Positions 36,302 to 45,746 of a DNA stretch of 64,000 nt are shown here, in pieces. The notes under the pieces are model-generated. The model worked only from the letters and a program-made list of their open reading frames with translations, was not told the origin of the DNA and ran no database searches. This DNA is from JBBATK01 sp044228285 (GTDB lineage Bacteria; Bacteroidota; Ignavibacteria; Kapaibacteriales; NICIL-2): positions 740,898-804,897 of the forward strand of contig JBGAVD010000002.1 in the NCBI GenBank assembly GCA_044228285.1, given 5' to 3'. Every line of letters begins with the position of its first letter. Position 1 is the stretch's first letter. A program made the translations under genes and the position numbers.

Positions 36302-37360
36302 CTATTCCTTCACAACCCGGAAAATGTGTCGACCTTGAACTTCAGAGATCTGAAGGAGATAGACGCCTGATGGCAAGTCGGCAAGATTCACTTGAAGACG
36401 GCCACTGCGCTCGTCGGCTTGGCCTTGTCGTAGGCACTGACCAAGAGTGTTCATTAAGTGAACTGAAGTAATGGAAGTAGTTGGAATAGGGCAACTTAGA
36501 AATATGTCTGATCGGGCGGGATTCGGATAGAGAACCCATCCGGCGTTCAGATCTGACTCTGCTATATCGGTCAATCGATTAGCCAGAACGGAGTCTGAAG
36601 TACTGCTACATCCAGCTGCATTGCTAATCCGGACTTGATAATAGCCGGTTTTCACGCTCATGGTATCTGCAAAGAAATCTTTTCCTGTGGCTGCGGGTAT
36701 TGCTGCTCCATTCAATAGCCACTGGTACTTCTGTGCTGTCGAGTTGCAGCTAAGCTGGTTCCCCACATGGCTAATTGTAGGCTTTGCTGGAGCGGGGATT
36801 GCCGTTATGGTAAATGATGTGCTCCCGGTGCAACCAAGTGAATCACTTATCTCTAAGGTCCATGTTTGCGTAGTGTCTACACTGATCAATGGTTGTGTAT
36901 CCGACGAGAAATTTGGCAGGGTCTCACACGACCAGAAATAGGTGTAGGGTTTAAGACCTCCCGTGACAGTTGCACTCAAACGGAAAGAGTCATTAACACA
37001 ATGGGATTGAGGGGGAACTGAAACACTAATAGGTGCTGTGACAGTGATGTACTTGGTCTTAACAATGCTTGCACTATCAAAGAAGCTAGACACCATCAGG
37101 CGAACTGAGTAAGTACCTGGGAGTGTATAGGTATGAACGGGAAACGGATCGCCAACATAATCGTAGGTGCCATTGTTGTCAATGTCCCATTCCCAATCAG
37201 CTGCATCGGTGCTTTTATCATTGAAACTGACGGTCAGAGGCGCACAACCTATGGTGGGTGACGCATCAAAAGCGGGTGTGGGTTTCTGTGCCAAAGCAGT
37301 AACAACGATACATGCAAAGGTGCAAGTAAGAATGAAAAATCGAGTAACAACGAGGTTCAT
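36302..37360 (-). CDS. PKD-domain T9SS cargo protein
   Basis: A 352-aa exported protein with signal peptide (MNLVVTRFFILTCTFACIVVTALA; ATG at 37360). A PKD domain (about 35-110: TIGCAPLTVSFNDKST, WEWDIDNNG, HTYTLPGTYSVRL) comes first. Two Ig-like segments (SATVTGGLKPYTYFWS and KYQWLLNGAAIPAATG) follow. A type A T9SS sorting domain (about 275-352: WVLYPNPARSDIFLS ... LPSGVYLLQISEVQG) ends it. Likely displayed on the cell surface with an adhesion or matrix role. It lies upstream of the sigma gene on the opposite side of a 78-base gap but on the same strand, so it could feed into that transcript. Confidence 0.85.
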   Translation of the reverse strand: MNLVVTRFFILTCTFACIVVTALAQKPTPAFDASPTIGCAPLTVSFNDKSTDAADWEWDIDNNGTYDYVGDPFPVHTYTLPGTYSVRLMVSSFFDSASIVKTKYITVTAPISVSVPPQSHCVNDSFRLSATVTGGLKPYTYFWSCETLPNFSSDTQPLISVDTTQTWTLEISDSLGCTGSTSFTITAIPAPAKPTISHVGNQLSCNSTAQKYQWLLNGAAIPAATGKDFFADTMSVKTGYYQVRISNAAGCSSTSDSVLANRLTDIAESDLNAGWVLYPNPARSDIFLSCPIPTTSITSVHLMNTLGQCLRQGQADERSGRLQVNLADLPSGVYLLQISEVQGRHIFRVVKE

Positions 37361-37581
37361 AAGATTCTTTAGTAGGTGAAGCAATTTCAACAAGTTGAGT
37401 GAGAGAAGCGCTCCAATACAATATGTGGCGATTGCTGACGATGTGTACTTCTGAGCATCCCGATGGACTCAATTCAGTAACCCTTTGCCTGAACGAAAGT
37501 AACACCCAAACCCCTTTCGCAGCAGTGCGCAGCAGTATTTTGACCTTGCTTCGGGTCTCTTGATACCTCGAGCTCGCAGAA

Positions 37582-37596
37582 ACTGCCTTAGGCAGT
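37582..37596. repeat. 6-bp palindrome containing the recG stop codon
   Basis: ACTGCC, TTA, GGCAGT on the plus strand; on the recG strand the loop is the TAA stop. No T-tract. Confidence 0.3.
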
Positions 37597-39855
37597 GTCC
37601 ATAAAACCCGATCCCCCTGAATAGAGGCGCAGATATTCTTTGCGTATCGCGCCGTGTTCAGTTGCGCGCAGCTGAGGATCATGTTTCACAAGTTCGAAGG
37701 CAGTATTCCGAGCTTTGGCAACGACTTCGCCATCGTTGACTAAATCCGCAAAACGAAAATTCGGTAGTCCTGATTGTCGCGTACCCAGTACGTCGCCGGG
37801 ACCACGCAGCTTCAAATCGACCTCTGCAATGCGGAATCCATCGTTGGTTTGTTCCATGGTGCGCAAGCGTACGACGGCAGACAGTTTCTCTTGCTGATCA
37901 GCTTCCTTCTTACGAAGAAGAAATGCAAAGTGGTCTTTAGTGGCTAAGAGACAGTAGGATTGATGGGCTCCTCGACCAACCCGACCCCGTAGTTGGTGGA
38001 GTTGAGAGAGACCGAAGCGTTCGGCGTTGTGGACGAGCATGACCGTGGCATTGGGGACATCGATACCAACTTCAATTACAGTGGTGGCAATAAGAATATC
38101 AAACTCACGAGCTAAGAAGGCATTCATTGCTTCTTCTTTTTCGTACCAGAACATTTGACCATGTAGAAGTCCACATCTGAATTCAGGAAACACCTGCGAG
38201 CTAAGTTCTTCGAAGGCTTTAGTCGCAGCCTTGAGTTCGAGCTTTTCGGACTCTTCCACTAGTGGATAGACGATGTACGCTTGACGTCCCTGTCGTAACT
38301 CCGTTTTGATGAACTCATACTGACTCGGCAGACCACTTTCAAACACAACTTTTGTCTCAACATTCTTTCTCTGCGGCGGCAACTCATCAATAATCGAGAC
38401 ATCCAGGTCACCGTAGGCAGTCATAGACAAGGTGCGTGGAATCGGTGTTGCACTCATCACCAGGATATGTGGGGCAAGCGCTTCGTCGGAACCGTACGAC
38501 TGTAGACCCAATTCACGAAGCCGAGCTCGTTGCATCACACCGAAACGATGCTGTTCATCGATGACGATCAATCCAACTTTCGAGTAGGGAAGATTGATGT
38601 CGGCAACTTTCTTCTTCGTAGAGCCACCAAAGAGTGCGTGCGTTCCCACCAGCAAGACTGCCTTGCCAGAGCTCATTCTCTCGGCAATCTCAACCCGCTG
38701 TTTCTTGGACTGTCCTCCTACGATTTGGATGACATCAATGTCAAGTCCATCGCAATAGCGCTTCAGTGACTGATAGTGTTGTTCTGCCAGAATTTCCGTT
38801 GGAGCAAGGAGAATACTCTGGTACCCACTATCTGCCACCATGAGCATACTGAGCAGAGCAACAATGGTCTTACCAGAACCTACATCTCCTTGCAATAGGC
38901 GGCTCATTGCTTGTTCTTTCTCAATATCTCGCACAATCTCCCACAATACCCTCTTCTGTGCAGTGGTTAGTTGAAAAGGAAGCTTATCGAGTACTTGTCG
39001 AGCACGTGGAGAAGGCGGAAGGACTTTAGGAGCTTTCTCGCGGATAGCATTTCCACGATGACGTAAGGCAAGGAGTAACTCAAAGAAGAACAGCTCCTCA
39101 AACTTCATTCGTTGCTGCGCCTGTGCTAAGCGTTCACGAGATTCCGGAAAGTGTAGAGTGTGCAGAGCATCAGATTTCGTCGGGAAGTTGTGGCTAGTTA
39201 CGATTGCTGGAGAAAGTGTTTCCGCAATATCCACCTTCTCTGAGTTGAGTGCCTGCTCAACAAGTAAGCGCATTTGTCGCATGCCAAGACCGGCATTCTT
39301 CATTGCCTGGCTAATACGGTACTTTGGTAGGATGCGACCTTGACGGTAGAGTTCTTCGTCTTCCGATTCGATAGCTTCGAGTTCCGGATGATTGAAAGTC
39401 ACTCGGCCGAAACGGTTGAGTTCAGCCTTTCCGCTGACTGCGTAGAGCTGATCTGCTTTGAGAACTTTCTTGTAATAGTCAGTGTAGCTCCAAAACACGA
39501 CATCAGCAGAAGCGCGGGAATCATCAACAAGGCTGACAATGAGCATTTTACGTGATCCGCCGAAAACGCGCTCTTGTACTTGTTGAACTCGAGCAACGAC
39601 TGTGATCTCGGAACGTAGCGCATCAATGCCGTCGTCTGAACTTATAGACGAGACGCTCGATGAGGCGAGACGGTGGCGCAAGTTTGATAAGGTGCCAACA
39701 GAGTTGCGATCAATGTAAGACTGAGGTGCGTTGTTGAGTAGATCCTCCGCCGTTGAAATGCCCTCCGCCGCTAAGACCTCTGCACGCCGAGGTCCGACTC
39801 CTTTTAGGTACTGAAGGGGTAGTATGGTTTGGGATGCAGAGTTGGCGCTCGTCAT
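37588..39855 (-). CDS. recG: ATP-dependent DNA helicase RecG
   Basis: Remodels stalled replication forks and Holliday junctions. The 755-aa product has the N-terminal wedge/OB domain (about 1-220, LQYLKGVGPRRAEVL at the start) and the helicase lobes with Walker A GDVGSGKT, DEQHRFG (motif II), SATPIPRT (motif III), and the motif V/VI region ATTVIEVGIDVPNATVM and QLHQLRGRVGRG. A C-terminal TRG region (GPGDVLGTRQSGLPNF) follows. Length is slightly above the usual 690 because of an inserted loop around residues 65-80. The stop codon TAA lies in the loop of a 6-bp palindrome (37582-37596). A TAnnTTTG box lies at 39999-40006, about 140 bases upstream of the start. Confidence 0.97.
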   Translation of the reverse strand: MTSANSASQTILPLQYLKGVGPRRAEVLAAEGISTAEDLLNNAPQSYIDRNSVGTLSNLRHRLASSSVSSISSDDGIDALRSEITVVARVQQVQERVFGGSRKMLIVSLVDDSRASADVVFWSYTDYYKKVLKADQLYAVSGKAELNRFGRVTFNHPELEAIESEDEELYRQGRILPKYRISQAMKNAGLGMRQMRLLVEQALNSEKVDIAETLSPAIVTSHNFPTKSDALHTLHFPESRERLAQAQQRMKFEELFFFELLLALRHRGNAIREKAPKVLPPSPRARQVLDKLPFQLTTAQKRVLWEIVRDIEKEQAMSRLLQGDVGSGKTIVALLSMLMVADSGYQSILLAPTEILAEQHYQSLKRYCDGLDIDVIQIVGGQSKKQRVEIAERMSSGKAVLLVGTHALFGGSTKKKVADINLPYSKVGLIVIDEQHRFGVMQRARLRELGLQSYGSDEALAPHILVMSATPIPRTLSMTAYGDLDVSIIDELPPQRKNVETKVVFESGLPSQYEFIKTELRQGRQAYIVYPLVEESEKLELKAATKAFEELSSQVFPEFRCGLLHGQMFWYEKEEAMNAFLAREFDILIATTVIEVGIDVPNATVMLVHNAERFGLSQLHQLRGRVGRGAHQSYCLLATKDHFAFLLRKKEADQQEKLSAVVRLRTMEQTNDGFRIAEVDLKLRGPGDVLGTRQSGLPNFRFADLVNDGEVVAKARNTAFELVKHDPQLRATEHGAIRKEYLRLYSGGSGFMDTA

Positions 39856-39998
39856 TCGTACGTGGCAATAATGAGTTGAATTCTTGATTCTCTTCGCGCT
39901 GTTCCAGATTTGAATTGGTGCAGGGCAGAATGACGATGAAAAAAGTGTTAGCTACATGTCTCAAACCAGACTGTTCGAGTCAGAGAGTTGGACTCGTG

Positions 39999-40006
39999 CA
40001 AACATA
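39999..40006 (-). promoter_or_regulatory. candidate -7 promoter box for recG
   Basis: On the minus strand this reads TATGTTTG, a TAnnTTTG match, in the 438-base divergent gap between recG and typA. The leader would be about 137 bases. Confidence 0.3.
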
Positions 40007-40109
40007 GGATTCGAAGAGAATTTGCAGCACTATGGTTATGCACAGGCTGCAAATACAAGCTCTGAGGAGTCGCCGAGGCAGCGCTTGCGCTGACGAGCAT
40101 GAAGAGAAA

Positions 40110-40223
40110 ATGGCAAAGAAGAAGCGCTCAAAACTTGTTAACACCTCATTGCGGTCTAATTCTGCAAAATTACTATCTGCTAATTCTGAGATCGAAGCAT
40201 GTCAAACCATTGTAATTCCTTAA
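40110..40223 (+). CDS. possible small basic protein (37 aa) upstream of typA
   Basis: ATG at 40110, preceded by GAAGAG six bases upstream, opens a 37-codon frame beginning Met-Ala-Lys-Lys-Lys-Arg-Ser-Lys and ending in Ile-Val-Ile-Pro. It is basic at the N-terminus and not recognised. It occupies the middle of the 438-base recG-typA gap, which otherwise holds a -7 box on each strand and short palindromes (40079-40092, 40244-40254, 40255-40272). It could be a real small protein or chance; a longer in-frame upstream extension has no support. Confidence 0.35.
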   Translation: MAKKKRSKLVNTSLRSNSAKLLSANSEIEACQTIVIP

Positions 40224-40228
40224 TTTTG
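40221..40228 (+). promoter_or_regulatory. candidate -7 promoter box for typA
   Basis: TAATTTTG, exact TAnnTTTG match; it gives a leader of about 60 bases that contains the 40255 hairpin. Confidence 0.4.
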
Positions 40229-40254
40229 AATTCTTTTCACTTTACGAAGCGTAG

Positions 40255-40272
40255 CAGGTGCTTCTGCACCTG
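40255..40272. repeat. 7-bp hairpin in the typA leader
   Basis: CAGGTGC, TTCT, GCACCTG, ending 21 bases before the typA ATG. It directly follows a smaller TACG/CGTA dyad. It could influence ribosome access; no T-tract. Confidence 0.4.
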
Positions 40273-40293
40273 AATCACATCAATGTACTTGTT

Positions 40294-42129
40294 ATGACCA
40301 GAGAAAACCTCAGAAATATTGCCATCGTCGCACACGTTGACCATGGAAAGACAACTCTCGTAGATTTAATGTTACGCCAGGCAGGAACGTTTCGCGATAA
40401 CCAAGTGGTTGCCGAACGTGTCATGGACTCAAACGACCTTGAACGCGAAAAGGGTATTACCATCATGGCCAAGAATACGGCTGTGCATTGGAACGGAGTC
40501 AAGATCAATATTGTTGACACTCCAGGTCACTCTGACTTTGGCGGAGAAGTTGAGCGTGTTCTCTCGATGGTTGACGGCGTTGTTCTGCTTGTAGATGCCG
40601 CCGAGGGTCCATTGCCTCAAACGAAATTCGTATTGCGCAAAGCTTTCGAGATGAAGCTGACGCCAATCGTTATCATCAACAAGATTGATCGTTCCGATGC
40701 GCGTCCTGACGAAGTACTGAATGAAATCATGGAGCTCTTCTTAGCTCTGGGCGCTGATTATGACGCTCTTGACTTCCCAGTTATCTATGCCATTGGCAAA
40801 TTGGGTATTGCCAAGCGTTCACTTGACGATCCAAGTGAAGACCTAGCGCCTTTGTTTGAAACAATTATTGAGACCATTCCTGGCCCAAGCTATGCACCAG
40901 ATGAGCCATTCCAGATGGTTGTCGCTGCTCTTGATTGGAGTGACTATATCGGACGTATTGCCGTTGGTAGAATACATCGCGGAACAGTTCGCATGGGCGA
41001 TGGGGTTATCATGTTGCCTCGTGAAGGATCCGATTACTCAGCAAAGATTACGAAGATGTTTGCGTTTGAAGGATTGAATCGTACTGAAATCGACGTTGCT
41101 GAAGCAGGTGAGATTATCTCTCTCTCTGGATTTGAGAACGTGAAGATTGGCGACACCTTTGCAAGTCCGGCAGCGCCAGAACGTCTTACGTATGTTGAGA
41201 TTGACGAGCCAACACTAGCCATGTACTTTATGGTGAACACTTCACCATTTGCAGGAAAAGAAGGCAAGCACGTTACTACACCAAAACTCCGTGAGCGACT
41301 CTACCGTGAATTGAGAACGAACGTTGCGATGCGAGTTGAGGATACCGATTCACCAGATACGTTCAAAGTGGCAGGACGCGGTGAATTGCAGATGGCCATT
41401 TTGATCGAAACCATGCGTCGCGAAGGTTATGAGTTCGCCGTTTCGAAGCCTGAAGTATTGATGAAGCGTGATGAAGCAGGACAGTTGCTTGAGCCATTTG
41501 AACACGTTGTAGTTGACTGTTCTGAAACTAGCGTTGGCAGCGTTATCGAGAATCTTGGACGCCGCCGTGCAGAAATGACCAACATGGTTCCAGCAGGTGC
41601 TGGTATGCGTGCTGAGTTCATCATTCCTTCTCGTGGTCTCATTGGTTTCCGTACAGACTTCATGACACTTACGCGTGGCGATGGTTTGATCCACCACAAT
41701 TTCACCGGCTATCAACCGTTTAAAGGCGAAGTTAGTACTCGTTTGCGCGGTACATTAGTCTCGATGGAAAATGGTGTAGCTACTGCTTACTCATTGGAAA
41801 GCGCTCAGGAACGTGGTGTCTTGTTCATCGAAGCTGGAGCACCCGTGTATGAAGGAATGATCGTTGGTGAAAATGCGAAGGAAACGGATTTGTCCGTGAA
41901 TGTATCCAAGGCTAAGCACCTTACGAACATGAGAGCAAGTGGATCAGACGGTATCATTCGTTTGGCCCCACCACGCCTGATGAGCTTGGAACAGTTTATC
42001 GAGTTTATTGAAGATGACGAATTGTTGGAAGTGACGCCTCTGTCACTCAGAATTCGTAAGAAGATTCTGAATACAACAGAACGTCAGCGTGCGTCAAAGC
42101 GTGCTCGATTGGCGATGGAGAATGAATAG
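40294..42129 (+). CDS. typA: translational GTPase TypA/BipA
   Basis: Ribosome-associated GTPase with a role in 50S assembly and stress or cold adaptation. The 611-aa product from the ATG at 40294 matches the usual 605-615; an upstream in-frame TTG is not needed. The G domain shows AHVDHGKTT (residues 13-21), the DTPGH and NKID motifs and the switch I segment ERVMDSNDLEREKGITI. Domains II, III and V are followed by the TypA-specific C-terminal domain (RGTLVSMENGVATAYSLESAQERGVLFIEAG). A candidate promoter and leader hairpin precede it. A small GTACTC/GAGTAC dyad (42137-42152) follows the stop. Confidence 0.97.
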   Translation: MTRENLRNIAIVAHVDHGKTTLVDLMLRQAGTFRDNQVVAERVMDSNDLEREKGITIMAKNTAVHWNGVKINIVDTPGHSDFGGEVERVLSMVDGVVLLVDAAEGPLPQTKFVLRKAFEMKLTPIVIINKIDRSDARPDEVLNEIMELFLALGADYDALDFPVIYAIGKLGIAKRSLDDPSEDLAPLFETIIETIPGPSYAPDEPFQMVVAALDWSDYIGRIAVGRIHRGTVRMGDGVIMLPREGSDYSAKITKMFAFEGLNRTEIDVAEAGEIISLSGFENVKIGDTFASPAAPERLTYVEIDEPTLAMYFMVNTSPFAGKEGKHVTTPKLRERLYRELRTNVAMRVEDTDSPDTFKVAGRGELQMAILIETMRREGYEFAVSKPEVLMKRDEAGQLLEPFEHVVVDCSETSVGSVIENLGRRRAEMTNMVPAGAGMRAEFIIPSRGLIGFRTDFMTLTRGDGLIHHNFTGYQPFKGEVSTRLRGTLVSMENGVATAYSLESAQERGVLFIEAGAPVYEGMIVGENAKETDLSVNVSKAKHLTNMRASGSDGIIRLAPPRLMSLEQFIEFIEDDELLEVTPLSLRIRKKILNTTERQRASKRARLAMENE

Positions 42130-42214
42130 TCAGACGGTACTCAGTTGAGTACGGGTTAGCTTTCAACTAAGTCATGCAATCGTTTTTATTGATACTATGA
42201 GAGGAATTCGAATC

Positions 42215-43069
42215 ATGAAGTTGTTATTGAGCTGCGTAGTTGCGATTGCGCTCTTTACACAGAGTGCAGCTGCTGTAGATGGACCGCAACGCATTCGCGT
42301 GACCAAGGGACAGAGCTTCAGCTTTAACCTTAGCAGTGAATCGTTGAATACGGTAACGATGATGGGACAAGAGATCCCGAGCTCTTTGAAGGCTAGTATG
42401 AAGAGTATTGTTCATGTGAAGAACACATCTGCTGATTCTACCACATTCGGTATAGAGTTTAAGAAGGCCGTGCTAGCAGTTCAAGGAATGGGCTTCTTTC
42501 AGATTCCCGATACCACTATGTCTATTGAAGAGATGAGCTCGGCTCGCGAGACGGTTATCGTAACTCCTAGCGGCAAGGTTGTGCATCGTGATGTACAAGC
42601 AGTTGAGCAATCGGCTGACAAAGAACAAGCTGTGCTCCGTCAGTTCACGAACCGCAATCTGATGCGTGGACTCTTTGTGAACTTCCCAGATCAGGTGTTA
42701 AAGCCAGGTTTTGAATGGACTGTCACGAATTCAGACACGAATGACCAAGGAAATGGAAAGGTCATTTCGAATATGACCATGCGTTATACATATGGAGGAC
42801 CTGTCGATACGCTTGGACTGAAATGCGGTCGCATTAAGGCAAAATCTGAGAAGTTTATTATCTCAGGAGCTATGAAGATGAGAGGCCAAGAAGTCAACCT
42901 TGAGGGTGATGGCATCGTGAATGCTAGCTACATCTTTGAGTTGTCCAACGGGATCCCCGTTGCGATTCAGAGTACTTCGCAAAGCGATCAACGCATCATG
43001 GTTGGTGAGGGAATGGAAATTCCTACCACACTTGAAATTAAGACTTCAATTGTGCGAAGTCCGAAGTAG
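42215..43069 (+). CDS. exported DUF6263-like protein
   Basis: A 284-aa exported protein. ATG at 42215 is preferred because GAGAGGA sits about nine bases before it and it yields a clean signal peptide (MKLLLSCVVAIALFTQSAAA). The body matches the general plan of DUF6263 proteins: a beta-rich start (QRIRVTKGQSFSFNLSSES), then a central LRGLF-like motif (NLMRGLFVNFPDQVLKPGFEWTV) and closing strands (TLEIKTSIVR). Function unknown; related proteins are periplasmic or surface. A strong terminator follows at 43103. Confidence 0.75.
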   Translation: MKLLLSCVVAIALFTQSAAAVDGPQRIRVTKGQSFSFNLSSESLNTVTMMGQEIPSSLKASMKSIVHVKNTSADSTTFGIEFKKAVLAVQGMGFFQIPDTTMSIEEMSSARETVIVTPSGKVVHRDVQAVEQSADKEQAVLRQFTNRNLMRGLFVNFPDQVLKPGFEWTVTNSDTNDQGNGKVISNMTMRYTYGGPVDTLGLKCGRIKAKSEKFIISGAMKMRGQEVNLEGDGIVNASYIFELSNGIPVAIQSTSQSDQRIMVGEGMEIPTTLEIKTSIVRSPK

Positions 43070-43102
43070 TACGTCGAACAGAAATTCTTGATTGTATTTT
43101 TG

Positions 43103-43137
43103 AAGCGAGATAAACACCATGTTTTTCTCGCTTTTTT
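43103..43137 (+). terminator. intrinsic terminator after the DUF6263-like gene
   Basis: AAGCGAGA/TCTCGCTT outer stem and AAACA/TGTTT inner stem with one T-T mismatch and a 3-base loop, then TTTTTT. It lies 34 bases past the stop. Confidence 0.9.
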
Positions 43138-43154
43138 ATTGAATGGAGAATACA

Positions 43155-44168
43155 ATGTCTACCATGCGCGCTTTCGTCCTTCGCAATGAGCCTCAGTCAT
43201 GTTCGGTTGAGGACTATCCGCTTCCACAGCCTGCACACGGTATGGCTCGGGTGAGACTGATGGCTGCAGCTCTCAATCGGCGAGATGTATGGATACGTGA
43301 TGGTAAGTATGCGCAGATTGTCTATCCAGTCGTACCCGGTTCCGATGGAGCAGGAGTAGTGGACGCAGTCGCTGATGATAACGCATCAGACTGGCTGGGA
43401 CGTGCTGTCATCATCAATCCAAACATCAACTGGGGCAGCGACCAACGCACTCAGTCACCAAGCTATTCTATACTCGGCATGCCCACCCAAGGTTGTTGCG
43501 CAGAATACGTATGCGTGCCCTACGATCGCCTTGTCGACAAACCAGAGCACCTGAGTTTCTCCGAAGCTGCTGCACTTCCTTTGGCTGGTTTGACTGCTTA
43601 TAGAGCTCTTGTTTCGCAAGCTGGCATTCGGACCGAGGAAAAGCTCCTTGTAACGGGTATTGGTGGCGGTGTTGCGCTCTTGCTCATGCATTTCGCGAAA
43701 GCGTACGGTGCTATTGTCTATGTGAGCAGTACTGATCCATTGAAGATTGAACGCGCCCTGAAGATGGGAGCATCGGGTGGAGTTTGTACGACGAACTCCG
43801 AGTGGATGAAGGAACTTGCGAAAATGAGCGGGGGAATAGATTGTGCGGTCGATAGTGTTGGTGGTGATCTTATGAATGGTATTATCCAGCTGATCAATCC
43901 TGGTGGGAGGATTGTATCGTACGGAGCTACACTTGGAGCTGTCGACAAAGTGGAGATTCGCCGAATATTCTGGAAGCAACTACATTGGATGGGTTCAACA
44001 ATGGGAAGCGATCGAGACTTCCACGAGATGGTGGACTGCGTTCGCACACACCACATCGTACCTACCGTTGACTCGCAGTATGATCTCGAACATGCAGCGG
44101 ACGCATTTGACTATTTGAAGAGCTCACGTCAGTTTGGCAAAGTTGTCCTGAAGATTGCGAAACATTGA
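43155..44168 (+). CDS. zinc-type MDR alcohol dehydrogenase/quinone oxidoreductase
   Basis: A 337-aa medium-chain dehydrogenase/reductase, NAD(P)H-dependent. The GroES-like N-terminal part (LNRRDVWIRDGKY, VVPGSDGAGVVDAV) is followed by the Rossmann domain with VTGIGGGVALLLMHFAKAYGA. The catalytic-zinc cysteine of classical alcohol dehydrogenases is replaced in LNRRDVW, as in quinone oxidoreductases, and I do not see the four-cysteine structural zinc lobe. The substrate is therefore probably a quinone or enal rather than an alcohol. ATG at 43155 has GGAG six bases upstream; ATG at 43143 is in frame. It is convergent with the transglutaminase-like gene over 157 bases without clear features. Confidence 0.88.
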   Translation: MSTMRAFVLRNEPQSCSVEDYPLPQPAHGMARVRLMAAALNRRDVWIRDGKYAQIVYPVVPGSDGAGVVDAVADDNASDWLGRAVIINPNINWGSDQRTQSPSYSILGMPTQGCCAEYVCVPYDRLVDKPEHLSFSEAAALPLAGLTAYRALVSQAGIRTEEKLLVTGIGGGVALLLMHFAKAYGAIVYVSSTDPLKIERALKMGASGGVCTTNSEWMKELAKMSGGIDCAVDSVGGDLMNGIIQLINPGGRIVSYGATLGAVDKVEIRRIFWKQLHWMGSTMGSDRDFHEMVDCVRTHHIVPTVDSQYDLEHAADAFDYLKSSRQFGKVVLKIAKH

Positions 44169-44325
44169 GCAGAATAACTGCAGAATGAGGGGTTCTTTTC
44201 TTGCTTGAGTATGGCACCCCATGAGTCTTTGATTGTATTACGTCGTAGCAGAGCTGGACGTAGGCTCAACTGGAAGGTCTGTTTAATCCCTACGACACTC
44301 AGGAGATCATTCGCATTACTTAGCA

Positions 44326-45537
44326 CTATTTCTTGTTACCACGACTAACATCTCCAGTCTCTCGTTTTGGGTGGCGCATACGCCGGGCATCCTCTCGCTG
44401 ACCATAGTAGACCTTCAACGATGCTTCACGGGTATAACAACCTGAACTGCATAGAGCCCTAACATGGATTTCGTTGATGCCTGCGTGGAGCTTCCATGAA
44501 GTCATATTGCCCGACATCGGTTCCCAAAGTCCAAGGTCCGTTTGCACCTCAAAACGTCGCGTCCATGGAAAGCTGCTTGAACAGCTCACTTTATACGATG
44601 GATACTTCAGGGGAGCGCTAGGACTGTTTGCATTATAGTTGTACGTTAGATCAAGATGCACTTGGCCTAGAGGCGCATACAACTGAGATTCATCTTTCGT
44701 GTATTGAATATGACTTAGAGGAGTTCCTTGAAACAACAGCGGTTCGTTTCTATCCATGGGGACGATCATGGCTAAACCGACACTACCATCAACAATGTAC
44801 GGCACGTCTAAGAAAGCGCTGTGCGCACGGATGAAACGCCGATAGACTTGTTTGGTGGTGTCATGGAGTATGTTCTCGGCTCGAAGTCGCTCGTCAACAA
44901 AGTGTAGTTTCACATTGGGATCATCAGCTGCGAGAGCACGCTGTAATTCGCGAGCAGAGAGAAGAGTGTCGTTTAGCAGCGCTTGCACACCAAACTGTGG
45001 GTCTAGAAACACCCACTTGTTCTGTTGGCAGGACCACAACTCAACTCCAACATGACGTGCGCCTGTAGCAGGATTTGAAATCGTTCGTCTGCTCAAGCCA
45101 ACCATGCGTGCTGCATAGCCATTGGCAAGAAAGATGTCGCTGAGAACTTTTGCGTATTCTACGCAGGTAAACTTCTCGCCCAGCGAAGCTCTGCGCAGGA
45201 TTTCAAGAGTGGAAGCGCGATCTGCAATCGAATTCACTGGGTCGTGTCGCCATTGTAAATGGACCCACAGGAGTGCTTTCTCAATAGCCTGCTGTTCGTT
45301 GAGCTTCTCGAGAGAGCATCGATCTCGTACTGCGCTACGCAGAACTGATGCGACAGAATCGGATGGTTGGAAAGGCCAAGGATAAAAGGCTGACCGAACA
45401 TCGATTGGTTGGTTGTTGGAATGAAGAACGCTTATGGTTAGGGAGTCTTTTAAATCCTCTGTGCGCTGTGCGCACAGAGGGAAACTCAATGACACAAATG
45501 CGCCCAAAAACAGTATGAGCAATGCTCTGTACATCAT
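44326..45537 (-). CDS. exported transglutaminase-like protein
   Basis: A 403-aa exported protein (ATG at 45537; an upstream GTG at 45573 is in frame). The signal peptide ends at LCAQ, exactly where an 11-bp palindrome lies (45456-45480). A papain-like transglutaminase core at about 85-215 has the catalytic cysteine in FTCVEYAK, histidine in ARHVGVELW and aspartate in FLDPQFG, all present. A beta-rich C-terminal region (about 290-390) and a very basic tail (YGQREDARRMRHPKRE) follow. Family members act as cysteine proteases or cross-linking enzymes; the target is unknown. purH lies upstream on the same strand after 209 bases. Confidence 0.8.
   Translation of the reverse strand: MMYRALLILFLGAFVSLSFPLCAQRTEDLKDSLTISVLHSNNQPIDVRSAFYPWPFQPSDSVASVLRSAVRDRCSLEKLNEQQAIEKALLWVHLQWRHDPVNSIADRASTLEILRRASLGEKFTCVEYAKVLSDIFLANGYAARMVGLSRRTISNPATGARHVGVELWSCQQNKWVFLDPQFGVQALLNDTLLSARELQRALAADDPNVKLHFVDERLRAENILHDTTKQVYRRFIRAHSAFLDVPYIVDGSVGLAMIVPMDRNEPLLFQGTPLSHIQYTKDESQLYAPLGQVHLDLTYNYNANSPSAPLKYPSYKVSCSSSFPWTRRFEVQTDLGLWEPMSGNMTSWKLHAGINEIHVRALCSSGCYTREASLKVYYGQREDARRMRHPKRETGDVSRGNKK
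45456..45480. repeat. 11-bp perfect short-loop palindrome at a signal peptide junction
   Basis: CCTCTGTGCGC, TGT, GCGCACAGAGG. It lies inside the transglutaminase-like gene, spanning codons for Leu-Cys-Ala-Gln-Arg-Thr-Glu at the predicted cleavage site. Stems this long with a 3-base loop are not expected by chance in 64 kb. Confidence 0.65.
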
Positions 45538-45746
45538 CCGTGTGTCGTCTCGTGAACCGAACTTTTGCTGCACTATGCCTTAGTGCTGCACTTGCGAGAA
45601 ACTAGACAGATATGGTTTCACGATCAATTACAAGAGAATGACAATACGATCATCAGCTACACACTATCTCAGTGGAAAGCACCTATGGAGTGCATAGGGA
45701 GACTTCAGCGTTGCGCAAAAAGAAGAATGAACAAAGTACTTTCGTT

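Noticed and set aside
37514..37535. GCAGCAGT direct repeat pair
   Set aside because: Two 8-base copies separated by two bases in a gap; no further copies, no link to a mobile element.
39710..39964. Minus-strand frame upstream of recG
   Set aside because: Mostly antiparallel-frame coding over the recG start; no family features.
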